DNA from: Paenibacillus sp. J23TS9
GTDB lineage: Bacteria > Bacillota > Bacilli > Paenibacillales > Paenibacillaceae
Reading direction: 5' to 3'
Length of the DNA: 64,000 nt
Assembly: GCF_018403225.1 (NCBI RefSeq)
Contig: NZ_BOSG01000003.1
Location: 310,001 to 374,000 of the forward strand
Part shown: positions 35,395-43,885 of the stretch, piece after piece
How the letters are laid out: each line of letters opens with the position of its first letter
Numbering within the stretch: the stretch's first letter is position 1
Program-made: the position numbers and the translations under genes
The notes under the pieces: generated by a model
Databases searched by the model: none
Seen by the model: the letters and a program-made list of their open reading frames with translations, nothing else
Told to the model about the DNA's origin: nothing

Positions 35395-35472
35395 TTACGT
35401 GCGCATCACACTGCCTGTCTTTTTAGTTGATAACGTTCCCATTACGTACTGCATCGTCTGAATTTTTAACAC
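35395..35472 (-). CDS. Possible 25-residue leader peptide ahead of MFS exporter
   Basis: A GTG at 35472 with a full GGGAGG box nine bases ahead opens a frame for MLKIQTMQYVMGTLSTKKTG plus five residues, ending 52 bases before the MFS gene. The strong ribosome site on a tiny frame in front of an exporter with a poor one recalls translation-attenuation leaders of antibiotic efflux genes. No homology can be claimed; it may be chance. Confidence 0.25.
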   Translation of the reverse strand: MLKIQTMQYVMGTLSTKKTGSVMRT

Positions 35473-35526
35473 AATAGAAAACCTCCCAAGTAAGGATTCA
35501 CTGGAATCCTTCGTAAATTTATTCGA

Positions 35527-36783
35527 TTATAATGGATTTCCATTCACTGTAAAAGTACTTTTTAACGCAGCTTCCACGGTCAGCCCGGAGTACAGCACCT
35601 CATTCGTCGTTTCTGCCAAAATGTCCGTATCCTTCAGCAGATTTCCGGTCAAAATGCACAGTGCGCTCTCTTCTTTGCCGATCGTTTGATCATGAAGCAG
35701 CTTGCTCAGCCCTGCCAAAGTCGCTGCTGACGCCGGCTCGCAGCCGATACCGCTTTGATCAATCATCCTCTTGGAAGCCAATATCTCTTCATCGCTTACG
35801 CTGCAAGTTACTCCCTGGCAGAGCTGCAGGACGCGGCGCGCTATTTTCCAGCTCGGCGGGTTCCCGATGTTAAGTGCGGAAGCCTTGGTAGCCGGATGCG
35901 GCTCTGGAGTCAGCTGCTCCTTGCCTGCAGCCATCATGCGGTGAAAGGGGCTTGCTCCTTCTGCTTGAATCAGGGCAATTCGCGGAACTTTATCGATCAT
36001 TCCGAGATTTTTCAGATCCGCAAGCCCTTTCCCAAGCGCGGATACGTTGCTGAGCGCTCCTCCAGGGATAAGAATCCAGTCCGGCAGCTCCCAGTTCAGA
36101 TACTGAGCTGTTTCATAAATGATGCTCTTCTGGCCTTCGATCCGGAACGGATTCACCGAGTTGCAGACATAGAGGCCAAGTTCTGCTCCATGCTGCTCAA
36201 GAAACCGGATGCCATCGTCATAGGTTCCGTCAAAACGGATCACCTGAGCGCCATAAGCAAGCGTCTGCAGAACTTTATTCATCGATATGCTGCGGTTTGG
36301 CACGTATACCTGTGAGGTGCATCCCCCCATAGCGGCATACATGGCAAGCGATGAAGATGTGTTGCCCGTTGACGTGCAGGCAAAACGGTTGTATCCAAGG
36401 GACCGGCCATGGGATACCGCCGCCGTCATCCCGTTGTCCTTGAAGGAACCACTGGGATTCTCACTCTGGGCCTTGAAATACAATTCTCGGATCCCAAGCT
36501 TGCTGCGAATAGGCTCCGAGGCGTATAAACCGGTATTCCCCTCAAATTTAGTCACGATATACTCTTCGGGAAGTTCCGGGAAAATCAGTTCTTTATACCG
36601 CCATACGCCGCTGGCATAGACGGACATACGCTCAGCCAGCCTCTCCTGGAACAATGCCTTCAGCCGTTCACCGTCCAGACTGCTCAAATCTTGTACAACC
36701 TCCAGCCTTCCTCCACAAGAACAAACCGTACTGAACTCCCTCCATGACCGCTCGGCACTGCAATCTACACATACCAGCTTCAT
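35527..36783 (-). CDS. thrC: Threonine synthase
   Basis: A 418-residue PLP enzyme converting O-phosphohomoserine to threonine and phosphate. The N-terminal zinc-ribbon-like Cys set C5, C8, C21, C23 is typical of one threonine synthase class. Lys115 in 'ENPSGSFKDNGM' binds PLP; 'CTSTGNTSSSLAMYAA' is the substrate/phosphate loop; 'IPGGALSNVSALGKGL' binds the PLP phosphate. The gene is not with hom or thrB, so it may be a second or alternative copy; a PLP lyase of related fold cannot be fully excluded. It is divergent from a LysR regulator. The ribosome site is GAGGA. Confidence 0.88.
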   Translation of the reverse strand: MKLVCVDCSAERSWREFSTVCSCGGRLEVVQDLSSLDGERLKALFQERLAERMSVYASGVWRYKELIFPELPEEYIVTKFEGNTGLYASEPIRSKLGIRELYFKAQSENPSGSFKDNGMTAAVSHGRSLGYNRFACTSTGNTSSSLAMYAAMGGCTSQVYVPNRSISMNKVLQTLAYGAQVIRFDGTYDDGIRFLEQHGAELGLYVCNSVNPFRIEGQKSIIYETAQYLNWELPDWILIPGGALSNVSALGKGLADLKNLGMIDKVPRIALIQAEGASPFHRMMAAGKEQLTPEPHPATKASALNIGNPPSWKIARRVLQLCQGVTCSVSDEEILASKRMIDQSGIGCEPASAATLAGLSKLLHDQTIGKEESALCILTGNLLKDTDILAETTNEVLYSGLTVEAALKSTFTVNGNPL

Positions 36784-36900
36784 TTGTATCTTCCTCTCAT
36801 CCGTTTTTGGAGCCCACTCACATCACATTGCCATACGCTCCGGTTAGGATTAGAATAAGCAGAAGCTTCTTATAAATCTAATATATTATTTTTACAATTA

Positions 36901-36917
36901 CATAATATTTTGTTATG
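36901..36917. promoter_or_regulatory. LysR-type binding motif between thrC and lysR
   Basis: CATAA-N7-TTATG contains the T-N11-A pattern of LysR-type regulator sites and lies 27 bases before the lysR start. A second palindrome, AGAAGCTTCT, lies at about 36857-36866. Confidence 0.5.
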
Positions 36918-36943
36918 AATCAAAGAAAACGGGGGTGACGCTA

Positions 36944-37825
36944 ATGAACCTGCACGCGCTTAGATTTTTCGTCAAAGTGGCGGAGACCGGCAGCGTGACG
37001 CTGGCATCTGAGGCCTTGAGAGTAAGTCAGCCGGCTGTCACCGCTCAAATTAAACGGCTTGAACATGAGCTTGGCTTACAGCTCTGGATTCCGCATGGCC
37101 GCGGGGTTGCGTTAACCGAAGCAGGCCGCATGCTGGCAGGCGAAGCTAAGAGATTGTTTGAACTGGAGCAAAGCATAGAGGATGGTCTGGAGCAGTTGAA
37201 GAAAGGTGAAGCAGGACAACTGCATATCGCAGCAACCTATCTGCCGTCCAACTTTCTACTGCCAAGACCGATTGCGGCTTATAAAAAGCTTCATCCCTCG
37301 ATCGGACTCGATTTGACGACATCCAACTCCAGTCACGCACTTGAGCTGCTGCTTCATTTCAAGGCGGACATCGCAATCGTCGGAGGCATCGCTGAGGAGC
37401 ATCCGCTGCTGGAGCGGACACCATGGCTTCAGGATGAGATGTGTTTTGTCGTACATCCAGGTCACCGTCTGGCCGGAGCCCATATTCCGCTTGCCGAAAT
37501 GCTGCAGGAACCATTCATTATCCGGGAAGAGGGCAGCTTTTCCCGTGAACAGCTGCTCGCCCTGTGCAAGATCCATAACCTTCCTGCTCCGGCGATCGGA
37601 CTACAGATGAACGGCCTTCATGAGACGCTGCGCGTCGTAATGGAAGGATACGGTGCCGCCTTTCTTTCCACGCTGGAAACGGAAGCTTTCATGATACAGA
37701 ACCAGCTCGCCAAGGTTCACGTACAGCATGCAGCACTGAAGAACCCCATTTCAATCTATACGCGGAGGGAGCCGCTATCTCCGGCAGCCCGCCAATTTTT
37801 CGACGGCCTCCAGCTATATTCATAG
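36944..37825 (+). CDS. LysR-family regulator divergent from thrC
   Basis: 293 residues from ATG 36944 (GGGGG eight bases ahead). The N-terminal helix-turn-helix 'GSVTLASEALRVSQPAVTAQIKRLEHELGLQLW' (about 16-48) and the C-terminal periplasmic-binding-like domain with 'GQLHIAATYLPSNFLLPRPIAAYKKLHPSI' are standard for the family. It is likely to control the divergent threonine synthase gene and itself; the effector is unknown. Confidence 0.9.
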   Translation: MNLHALRFFVKVAETGSVTLASEALRVSQPAVTAQIKRLEHELGLQLWIPHGRGVALTEAGRMLAGEAKRLFELEQSIEDGLEQLKKGEAGQLHIAATYLPSNFLLPRPIAAYKKLHPSIGLDLTTSNSSHALELLLHFKADIAIVGGIAEEHPLLERTPWLQDEMCFVVHPGHRLAGAHIPLAEMLQEPFIIREEGSFSREQLLALCKIHNLPAPAIGLQMNGLHETLRVVMEGYGAAFLSTLETEAFMIQNQLAKVHVQHAALKNPISIYTRREPLSPAARQFFDGLQLYS

Positions 37826-37982
37826 CGTCGTACAGATTAGAACAACGCTCGTCAAAATCCATCAAAAATAGTCATCATTCGATTAAATCTCTGGAAGGAA
37901 AGCTGGGCGCTAGGCCCGAATGTTATTCTCATAGATTCGACTTTAGTTATGATGATCATATGAATTGAATTGGAGAGAGGGA

Positions 37983-38468
37983 ATGGGTATGGAATTTCAA
38001 GTCATTGAAAAAGAGGCTTTCACCGTAACCGGTAAAATGCGTGAGGTATCCACGAAGGACGGCAGCAATTTGATCGATATTCCAGCCTTCTGGCAGGAGT
38101 GCGGCAAAGATGAAACATTCATGAAGCTGGAAGCACTTGGTGAGGATCATGACATGTTAGGCATTTGTATGGATTTTGATGGTCAAGGCGGGTTCCACTA
38201 TCTCATAGGGGTAAGAACTGCAGCAGATCAGGCAGATACGGAGGAGTTCGTGTCACGTGTCATTCCTGCTGCTGCCTGGGCCGTCTTCACATCCATTGGC
38301 CCCATGCCGGGTGCAATCCAGCAGGTCTGGCAGCAGATCTACCAGGACTGGTTTCCAACCAGCGGCTATCAGCATGCACCTGGTCCCGAACTGGAGGTAT
38401 ACCCTCCCGGAGACACCATGCGGGATGATTACCGCTGTGAGGTATGGATTCCTGTTGTGAAAAAATAA
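37983..38468 (+). CDS. GyrI-like/effector-binding-domain protein
   Basis: About 161 residues from ATG 37983 (GGAG ahead); ATG 37989 is equally possible. 'MEFQVIEKEAFTVTGKMREVS' opens the SRPBCC-like GyrI/Rob C-terminal fold and 'EVYPPGDTMRDDYRCEVWIPV' closes it. This is the ligand-binding domain of AraC-type multidrug regulators without a DNA-binding part. Stand-alone forms bind or hydrolyse hydrophobic toxins in some bacteria. A second member is at 57716-58210. Confidence 0.8.
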   Translation: MGMEFQVIEKEAFTVTGKMREVSTKDGSNLIDIPAFWQECGKDETFMKLEALGEDHDMLGICMDFDGQGGFHYLIGVRTAADQADTEEFVSRVIPAAAWAVFTSIGPMPGAIQQVWQQIYQDWFPTSGYQHAPGPELEVYPPGDTMRDDYRCEVWIPVVKK

Positions 38469-38491
38469 ATCCAATCCTAATCTTATAAAAC

Positions 38492-38552
38492 AAGCCTGTG
38501 CCAAGCTCCTTTGCAACACTGCAAAGGAGTCTGCACAGGCTTATTTATTTTT
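38492..38552. terminator. Bidirectional terminator between GyrI-like and FUSC genes
   Basis: Two consecutive perfect 10-bp stems: AAGCCTGTGC / GCACAGGCTT outside and CTCCTTTGCA / TGCAAAGGAG inside, followed by a T-rich tail. Confidence 0.9.
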
Positions 38553-40539
38553 ATGATTCCATCTCTATCTTTAGGGGCGCGGTGGATTCCCCGATTTGCA
38601 GCGCAGCATGAAGCTCAATCAATTCATAACGCAGTGCGGAAAAAGAGGGAAGCTCCGGCACATGAATCGGCGCCGGGGATTCTGATCGCTGAACGGCATT
38701 CGCCATCTCGTCAAAAGCCTGCTCCAGAATGCGCAGCGTCTCGGGCGGTTCCCGATGCTCCAGCCCCCTCTCCGCAGCCGAGATAAGCACATAACCAAAA
38801 TGCTGCATTTCTGCCACAGCCGGCCACCGCAGGCTTACTTTTTCACGCCTCCGTACGGATTCAGCCAGAGCAGCATCATACAACAGTCTGACCCGAAGCA
38901 GCTCCGTCTCCAGATCTGCTGGACGGACCCGTTCTTCTGCAGGCAGCCCGCCTGCGAGAATCTGTCCCAGCAGGGCTCCTTCCTTACGGATGACGGATGC
39001 CATGGCTCCAGGCAACCGGCTGGAGGAAGCCCGCCGCCACAGCAGCAGAATCCCAAGCAGACCAATGGCGCTGCCGACCAGAATATCAACGATCCGGGCG
39101 GACATAAAGTAGCTCATCGCGGTCTCAGGTTGGCTGCTCCCTGCAATCAGCAGCGTACTTGGCGTAATGAAGATCACGGCCAGCGCATAATTACGCAGGT
39201 AGATCAGCTCTACAATAAACTGCAGTACCGCCATGGCTAATGCTACATATATCCCTTCAGGCTTCAGGGACAGCAAAGCGCCACCGGCCAGCAGGCCGAT
39301 TATCGTTCCCGCGGTACGCTGCAGCGCGCGGTGCATGGTACCGATCGCAGTCGTACCCAGCATGACAGCTGCACAGGATAGAGGGACCCAGTAGGAACGG
39401 TGAAGCCCCAGCCCGTAAGCGACCGCAGCAGAGGCAGCGATCATGATGCCGTAACGGCATGCTGTGCTAAGCAGGGTCGAATGGCGGTTGAAGGCCCCTG
39501 CGAGTATCAGCCGCAGCCGGTTATCGGGTTCGGCAAGGGAAGCTTTGACAGCCCCCTCTCCGGAACCGTTAAGCATTGAAAAGGCTTCTTCAATCTGATG
39601 ACTCAACCGCCCACTTAGACTCTCCTCCCCATTCCATGAAGATTTGCCTGCATTTAGGGGTTTCATTTGGTCCTTCCTTTGAATGCCGGCTGCAATCGAA
39701 CGTAACGCATCCGATCTTCCCGCCTCGCCTGTACCTTTATGACCCAGTGCAATCTCCACAAGGGTCAGGTAGATCTCGTTGGCCTTTTGTGACAGCTGCA
39801 TCAGGCGCCGGGTCGGCTCGTAGGTATGCCGCCAACGCAGCTCTCCGCCGGATACTGCTTTCCCGGCGTTTTGCAGCGCGACTGCCGCTTTATGCTGCGC
39901 ATCGTATTGATGCTCCGTGCCCATGGAGTCCATAAATTGGGCCAGTGATGAATAAGCACCCGCAACTGCCTTGGTTTCAGGCCGGTGTGGACTCATCAGC
40001 CAACCGGCCATACCGACGATCCAAGCCAGCACACCGCCCAGTAACACAAATCCCGTCCGCAGCGGAACAAATGATAGATCATAGGGCAGACTAGTTCCGA
40101 CAGCAAAGGTTAGAATAAAAAACATGGCCGAGGGACCGGCTACCTGAAAGGCTCCAAAACAAAATACGGCAGCTGCGCCAATGAGGCCGAAAAACAGCAC
40201 CATCAGCCATGGAATCGTGCCCGTTAATGAGCCAAGCCCAAAAGATACGGCCATACCCAGTGCAACCAGAAGCAGCTTGATAGCCCGCTGTCTGTAGGTT
40301 TCATTCGATACATACAAAAAGGTAAAGCCCCCGATGGAGGCGCATAATCCATAATCCATATGTCCGGTCAGCGCTCCGGCCAGAACCGGTATCCCTGCGC
40401 TGATCGCAGAGCCGATGCCCCGGAACCACTGCAGCGGCAGCGGCCGGATGCGAAATGCGTCGCGCACCCTTCCCGGAGCAGGTGCACGCTGTCCCGTTCT
40501 GCGCCGTGCATATGCGTTTTGATGTGATTCAGTTATCAT
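38551..40539 (-). CDS. FUSC-family membrane protein (aromatic-acid exporter type)
   Basis: 662 residues with two groups of membrane helices (about 40-185 and 370-510) and two soluble helical parts, the FUSC/YccS layout. 'TGHMDYGLCASIGGFTFLY' and 'YWVPLSCAAVMLGTTAIGTMHRALQRTAGTIIGLLAGG' are the recurring FUSC motifs. The family includes AaeB and fusaric acid exporters. It follows a marR gene by 68 bases; MarR repressors commonly sense aromatic acids, which suits export of such compounds (inference). Confidence 0.88.
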   Translation of the reverse strand: MITESHQNAYARRRTGQRAPAPGRVRDAFRIRPLPLQWFRGIGSAISAGIPVLAGALTGHMDYGLCASIGGFTFLYVSNETYRQRAIKLLLVALGMAVSFGLGSLTGTIPWLMVLFFGLIGAAAVFCFGAFQVAGPSAMFFILTFAVGTSLPYDLSFVPLRTGFVLLGGVLAWIVGMAGWLMSPHRPETKAVAGAYSSLAQFMDSMGTEHQYDAQHKAAVALQNAGKAVSGGELRWRHTYEPTRRLMQLSQKANEIYLTLVEIALGHKGTGEAGRSDALRSIAAGIQRKDQMKPLNAGKSSWNGEESLSGRLSHQIEEAFSMLNGSGEGAVKASLAEPDNRLRLILAGAFNRHSTLLSTACRYGIMIAASAAVAYGLGLHRSYWVPLSCAAVMLGTTAIGTMHRALQRTAGTIIGLLAGGALLSLKPEGIYVALAMAVLQFIVELIYLRNYALAVIFITPSTLLIAGSSQPETAMSYFMSARIVDILVGSAIGLLGILLLWRRASSSRLPGAMASVIRKEGALLGQILAGGLPAEERVRPADLETELLRVRLLYDAALAESVRRREKVSLRWPAVAEMQHFGYVLISAAERGLEHREPPETLRILEQAFDEMANAVQRSESPAPIHVPELPSFSALRYELIELHAALQIGESTAPLKIEMES

Positions 40540-40607
40540 AAGGCTTCTCTCCAGTTGGTTATCTCATTTTTATGGTCCTCTATATTTTCCATTGTCCTAT
40601 CCTGATG

Positions 40608-41054
40608 TCATGATTCTGTTTCTTTGGCAGCTTCAGCATTCTGCTGAATTTTCATAAGTGTAGCCAAAAACACCTTCAAGTCACCTTCCGGTATTCCAGC
40701 CACGATTTCATCCGCAAAAAGCTGGTTTACGTGGATAAATAGCCTCTCCCGCAGCTGTCTGCCTTCATCCGTAATAAAAATAAGAAAAGAACGCCGGTCG
40801 TCTTTGTTTTTGTCTCTGCGGACCAGATGCTTTCGTTCCAGAATATCGAGTATTTTAGTCAATGTCGCCTGATCCTTGTCTGCAATGAGCGATAATTCCT
40901 TTTGCGTGAGCCCATCCTGCTCACCCAATCGTTTCAGTACAGTCCATTGCTCCGGTGTAATATCGTCTTCCTTGAAATGCATCGTCAAATACCGCAATAA
41001 TGTCCGGCTTGTCTTCGAAATCAGATGCCCGTAAAGATGCTCTTTGTCCTCCAT
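40608..41054 (-). CDS. MarR-family regulator of the FUSC exporter
   Basis: 148 residues from ATG 41054 (MEDKEHLYGHLISK); the in-frame ATG at 41078 has no ribosome site and the GGGGG box is 14 bases away, so the start is not certain. Winged-helix core: 'ITPEQWTVLKRLGEQDGLTQKELSLIADKDQATLTKILDILERKHLVRRDKNKDDRRSFLIFITDEG' (about 32-98). It shares a transcript with the FUSC gene. A palindrome at 41114-41133 is its likely operator. Confidence 0.88.
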   Translation of the reverse strand: MEDKEHLYGHLISKTSRTLLRYLTMHFKEDDITPEQWTVLKRLGEQDGLTQKELSLIADKDQATLTKILDILERKHLVRRDKNKDDRRSFLIFITDEGRQLRERLFIHVNQLFADEIVAGIPEGDLKVFLATLMKIQQNAEAAKETES

Positions 41055-41113
41055 GCCTGAAGACTCTTCCCCCTTCATTAGGTGCTGGATATATTTTAAG
41101 TCTATAGCAGAAA

Positions 41114-41133
41114 ATAATATTTGTAAATATTAT
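41114..41133. promoter_or_regulatory. MarR operator
   Basis: ATAATATTT-GT-AAATATTAT, nine-bp perfect arms around a 2-bp centre, 60 bases upstream of the marR start and next to a TATAAT on the minus strand. Confidence 0.6.
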
Positions 41134-41237
41134 ATGTATACAAACATTTATCATACTAACTAATAATCGACAAAAAAGAGCAGCTTCTCAGCCGCTCATT
41201 CCATCAAAAAAGTATGTAGATATGCATTCCACAGTTA

Positions 41238-42134
41238 TCAGAACTTCAATTGATCCAAAATCAATTTGGCTGCACCTATCGCACCCGCTTCATTGCTGAG
41301 CTCCGCTGGTCGTACATCCACATTCAGCCGCATTCCTTCCATCGCTTCCAGCAGCAGTGGCCACCATATTGGCTTGGAGTCGATGAGACCTCCGCCGATC
41401 AAAATCGCCTGTGGGTTCAAGCCAACATGAATGTTATGGATAACAACTGCCAAATGGGCGGTAAACTGCCTCAGCACTTCTGTAACCCGCGGTTGTCCCT
41501 TCAAGTGGTCATCCAACACCTCAACGCCGTTATTATAGCTGCGTCCCGCCGCTTCACCCGCCAGCTTCACCAAGGCCGTTCCTGACAGGTATTGCTCAAT
41601 ACAGCCGCATAGTCCACAGTTGCAGGGCCTGCCGCCAGGCACCAGAATGGTATGTCCCCACTCGCCTCCATTCCAATGAGCGCCTCTGTACAGCTCGCCG
41701 CCGATCATATTGGCCCCGCCAACACCCGTTCCAAGCGTTAGCATGGATAAGTCCTTCACATGCATTCCCGCGCCCAGCCAGGCCTCACCAACCAGCGCCG
41801 TATTGGCGTCATTATCTACGAATACAGGCAGGTGATAGGACGCCTCCATATCCTTCTTAATATTGGATCCCTGCCAGCCCGGCAGATTGTCAGTCGCAAA
41901 TACGATTTCCCCCGTCTGAACATTCACTCGGCCTGCGGTACCGATACCGATGCCCTGAATATCCTGATGGTTTGCCAGCAGGTCATTCACCAGAAGCTTC
42001 ATATTTCCCAGAATCCGTTCCTTTCCCTCTTTCGCTTCCGTGGCCACTTTCCCCTGATCCAGAAGCTGTCCCGAGCTATCCACGACCATGCCTTTGATGG
42101 AGGTTCCGCCAATATCGATCCCGATGACCTTCAT
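41238..42134 (-). CDS. nanK: ROK-family N-acetylmannosamine kinase
   Basis: 298 residues from ATG 42134 (AAAGGA ahead; a long upstream extension overlapping nanE is not coding). 'MKVIGIDIGGTSIKG' is the phosphate-1 loop; 'VDNDANTALVGEAWLGAG' (about 106-123) holds the catalytic Asp; 'GGEWGH' with H161 and C171, C173, C178 forms the ROK zinc site. The gene follows nanE by 32 bases, so it likely phosphorylates N-acetylmannosamine to the NanE substrate. Without the neighbour a glucokinase would be the default call. Confidence 0.82.
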   Translation of the reverse strand: MKVIGIDIGGTSIKGMVVDSSGQLLDQGKVATEAKEGKERILGNMKLLVNDLLANHQDIQGIGIGTAGRVNVQTGEIVFATDNLPGWQGSNIKKDMEASYHLPVFVDNDANTALVGEAWLGAGMHVKDLSMLTLGTGVGGANMIGGELYRGAHWNGGEWGHTILVPGGRPCNCGLCGCIEQYLSGTALVKLAGEAAGRSYNNGVEVLDDHLKGQPRVTEVLRQFTAHLAVVIHNIHVGLNPQAILIGGGLIDSKPIWWPLLLEAMEGMRLNVDVRPAELSNEAGAIGAAKLILDQLKF

Positions 42135-42166
42135 GCCTCTCCCATTCCTTTCATTGTGGCGCCGAC

Positions 42167-42868
42167 TTAGCGAGCCTTCCCATTTAACGCTTCGCGGATA
42201 GCCACCGCAAATTTTTCCGTAATCAATTGGGGTCTGGTAATCGCCGATCCAACGACAACGGCATGCGCCCCAAGCTTCAGGCAATATGCCGCCTGTTCCG
42301 GGGTGTTGATTCTTCCTTCACCAATCACCGGAATCCGGATTCTGCGGGCTGCCTCCTGCAGCAGCTCAAAGTCAGGCTCTTTGTGTTGAGGCGAATAGGC
42401 GGTATAGCCGGAAAGCGTCGTCGAAATGCAGTCCACACCGATAGATTCCGCATACAAAGCTTCCTCGAGCGTCGAAATATCGGCCATCATCTTCTGCCCT
42501 TTCCCTTTCATATAAGATACCAGGTCTTCGAGCGTTTCCCCTCCAGGTCTTGGACTGCGCGTGGCATCAAGCGCGATGATATCCACCTGTACTTCCATCA
42601 GCTCTTGCACCTCACGAAGTGTAGGCGTTATATACACTCCGCTGTCGTCATAGTCGCGTTTGATAATGCCGATGATCGGTAGCTTCGTCACCTGCTTGAT
42701 GGCATGAATATCGCGTACGCTGTTCGCGCGGATGCCGATTGCACCGCCCTGCTCAGCGGCCAGAGCCATTTTGGCCATCGTGTTGCCTCCATGCAGCGGT
42801 TCATCCTCAAGTGCCTGGCAGGAAACAATTAACCCGCCCTGAATTTTTCCGAAAAATGGATCATCCAT
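42167..42868 (-). CDS. nanE: N-acetylmannosamine-6-phosphate 2-epimerase
   Basis: A 233-residue TIM barrel. 'GGLIVSCQALEDEPLHGG', 'GAIGIRANSVRDI', 'PIIGIIKRDYDDSGVYITPT' and 'VDIIALDATRSPRPGGETL' are the NanE hallmark segments with the catalytic Lys in IIKRDY and the phosphate-binding 'IGEGRINTPEQA'/'VVVGSAITRP'. It turns ManNAc-6-P into GlcNAc-6-P in sialic acid or ManNAc use. No nanA lyase or transporter is nearby. GGAGA precedes the ATG. Confidence 0.95.
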   Translation of the reverse strand: MDDPFFGKIQGGLIVSCQALEDEPLHGGNTMAKMALAAEQGGAIGIRANSVRDIHAIKQVTKLPIIGIIKRDYDDSGVYITPTLREVQELMEVQVDIIALDATRSPRPGGETLEDLVSYMKGKGQKMMADISTLEEALYAESIGVDCISTTLSGYTAYSPQHKEPDFELLQEAARRIRIPVIGEGRINTPEQAAYCLKLGAHAVVVGSAITRPQLITEKFAVAIREALNGKAR

Positions 42869-43002
42869 AAATTCATCTCCTGTTACCCTCTACCCACCGG
42901 TATATGGATCAATTTCCCAATGCTTCTTGGAATCCATTATAACAGCCGCTAAAGATTTTCTCCATTATTAATTAAAATACAGGAGATTATTTCTTTCACA
43001 AT

Positions 43003-43054
43003 AAAAAACGCCAAACCCAGAGAATCATCCTGATGAGCCTCTGAAATCAGCGTT
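43003..43054 (-). terminator. Terminator after the 57-58 residue small protein gene
   Basis: Outer arms AACGC / GCGTT and inner CAGAG/CTCTG, followed by six T on the minus strand, 50 bases after the stop at 43105. Confidence 0.65.
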
Positions 43055-43104
43055 ATTGGAGCAGCATAGAGCCTGGCATTTCAAAATGACAAGTCCGTAC
43101 GCGA

Positions 43105-43281
43105 TCAGCAGAATCGTTTAAAATTTATATTCCCATGCTTCATCCGCAGCGCATCACGCAGCTCTATCAAGTCCTTCTCGGCCATTTGCTCCAGCACTTC
43201 CCTTGAATAGTCCAGCCCATGCTCCTCCGCCAAATCGAGAATCCCGCGGATGTACAGCTCTCTGTAATCCTTTTTGTTCAT
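43105..43281 (-). CDS. Small acidic helical protein, unknown
   Basis: 58 residues from ATG 43281 (MNKKDYRELYIRGILDLAEEHGLDYS), with GGGAGGG ahead; the longer in-frame start has no ribosome site. It is predicted helical and soluble with Glu/Lys alternation, and ends with a Cys. I do not recognise the family. It is a single gene with its own terminator. Confidence 0.6.
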   Translation of the reverse strand: MNKKDYRELYIRGILDLAEEHGLDYSREVLEQMAEKDLIELRDALRMKHGNINFKRFC

Positions 43282-43448
43282 TGCTGCCTGATCCCTCCCG
43301 CTAAAATAGCAAATTCTATATAGAATGTACCCATATTTTCCTCTCATTCCGCAAGCCATAAAATTTTCTGTTAACAACTACACATGCATTAATACCGACG
43401 GAGCCGGCTCTTGTGAGCTTTCGGTCTAATAAGCTCGTAGTCAACAAG

Positions 43449-43488
43449 AAAAGCTCATTACTCCCGGCTGCGGGGTAATGAGCTCTTC
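43449..43488 (-). terminator. Terminator after the 92-residue protein gene
   Basis: Stem GCTCATTAC-(T)-CCC / GGG-GTAATGAGC followed by TTTTCTT on the minus strand. Confidence 0.8.
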
Positions 43489-43508
43489 TTGCGGGTATTT
43501 GCCTGTGA

Positions 43509-43787
43509 CTAATCCTCGTCTACGGCAATCCCTATATCCATCAGGTAATCCATCTCGGCATCGAGTACAGCTTCGACGGTCATTTCATCCAGCTTTACAT
43601 CTTTACGGCTTAGCACGAAGTCGACCAAATCATCGCTATCGATCTCCACTTCGCCCTGTTCATTTGCTTCCGCCGTGTTGATAAATGTCTTCTCATGCTT
43701 CAGGACAACCCTGATGCTTTCGGGTTCAGCGCCCGTCTCAGCCGCTATGTACTGCACAAGCTCCTGCTCGTTGAGTGTGCCGCTCAT
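43509..43787 (-). CDS. Small acidic protein, unknown
   Basis: 92 residues with AGGAGAT ahead of the ATG. Very acidic, with 'ELVQYIAAETGAEPESIRVVLKHEKTFI' resembling a short helix-turn-helix-like opening and a C-terminal helix 'VLDAEMDYLMDIGI'. There is no membrane segment or Cys. It resembles small conserved proteins of Paenibacillus without known role. It is transcribed alone. Confidence 0.65.
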   Translation of the reverse strand: MSGTLNEQELVQYIAAETGAEPESIRVVLKHEKTFINTAEANEQGEVEIDSDDLVDFVLSRKDVKLDEMTVEAVLDAEMDYLMDIGIAVDED

Positions 43788-43885
43788 GGCCTTTTCATCT
43801 CCTTATTTCATGTCCTAGCGCCATTGTAACATAAAATGCTCTGGTTTCCATTTTTTCAGACTGTAATTTAACAAATTTACAAAAG

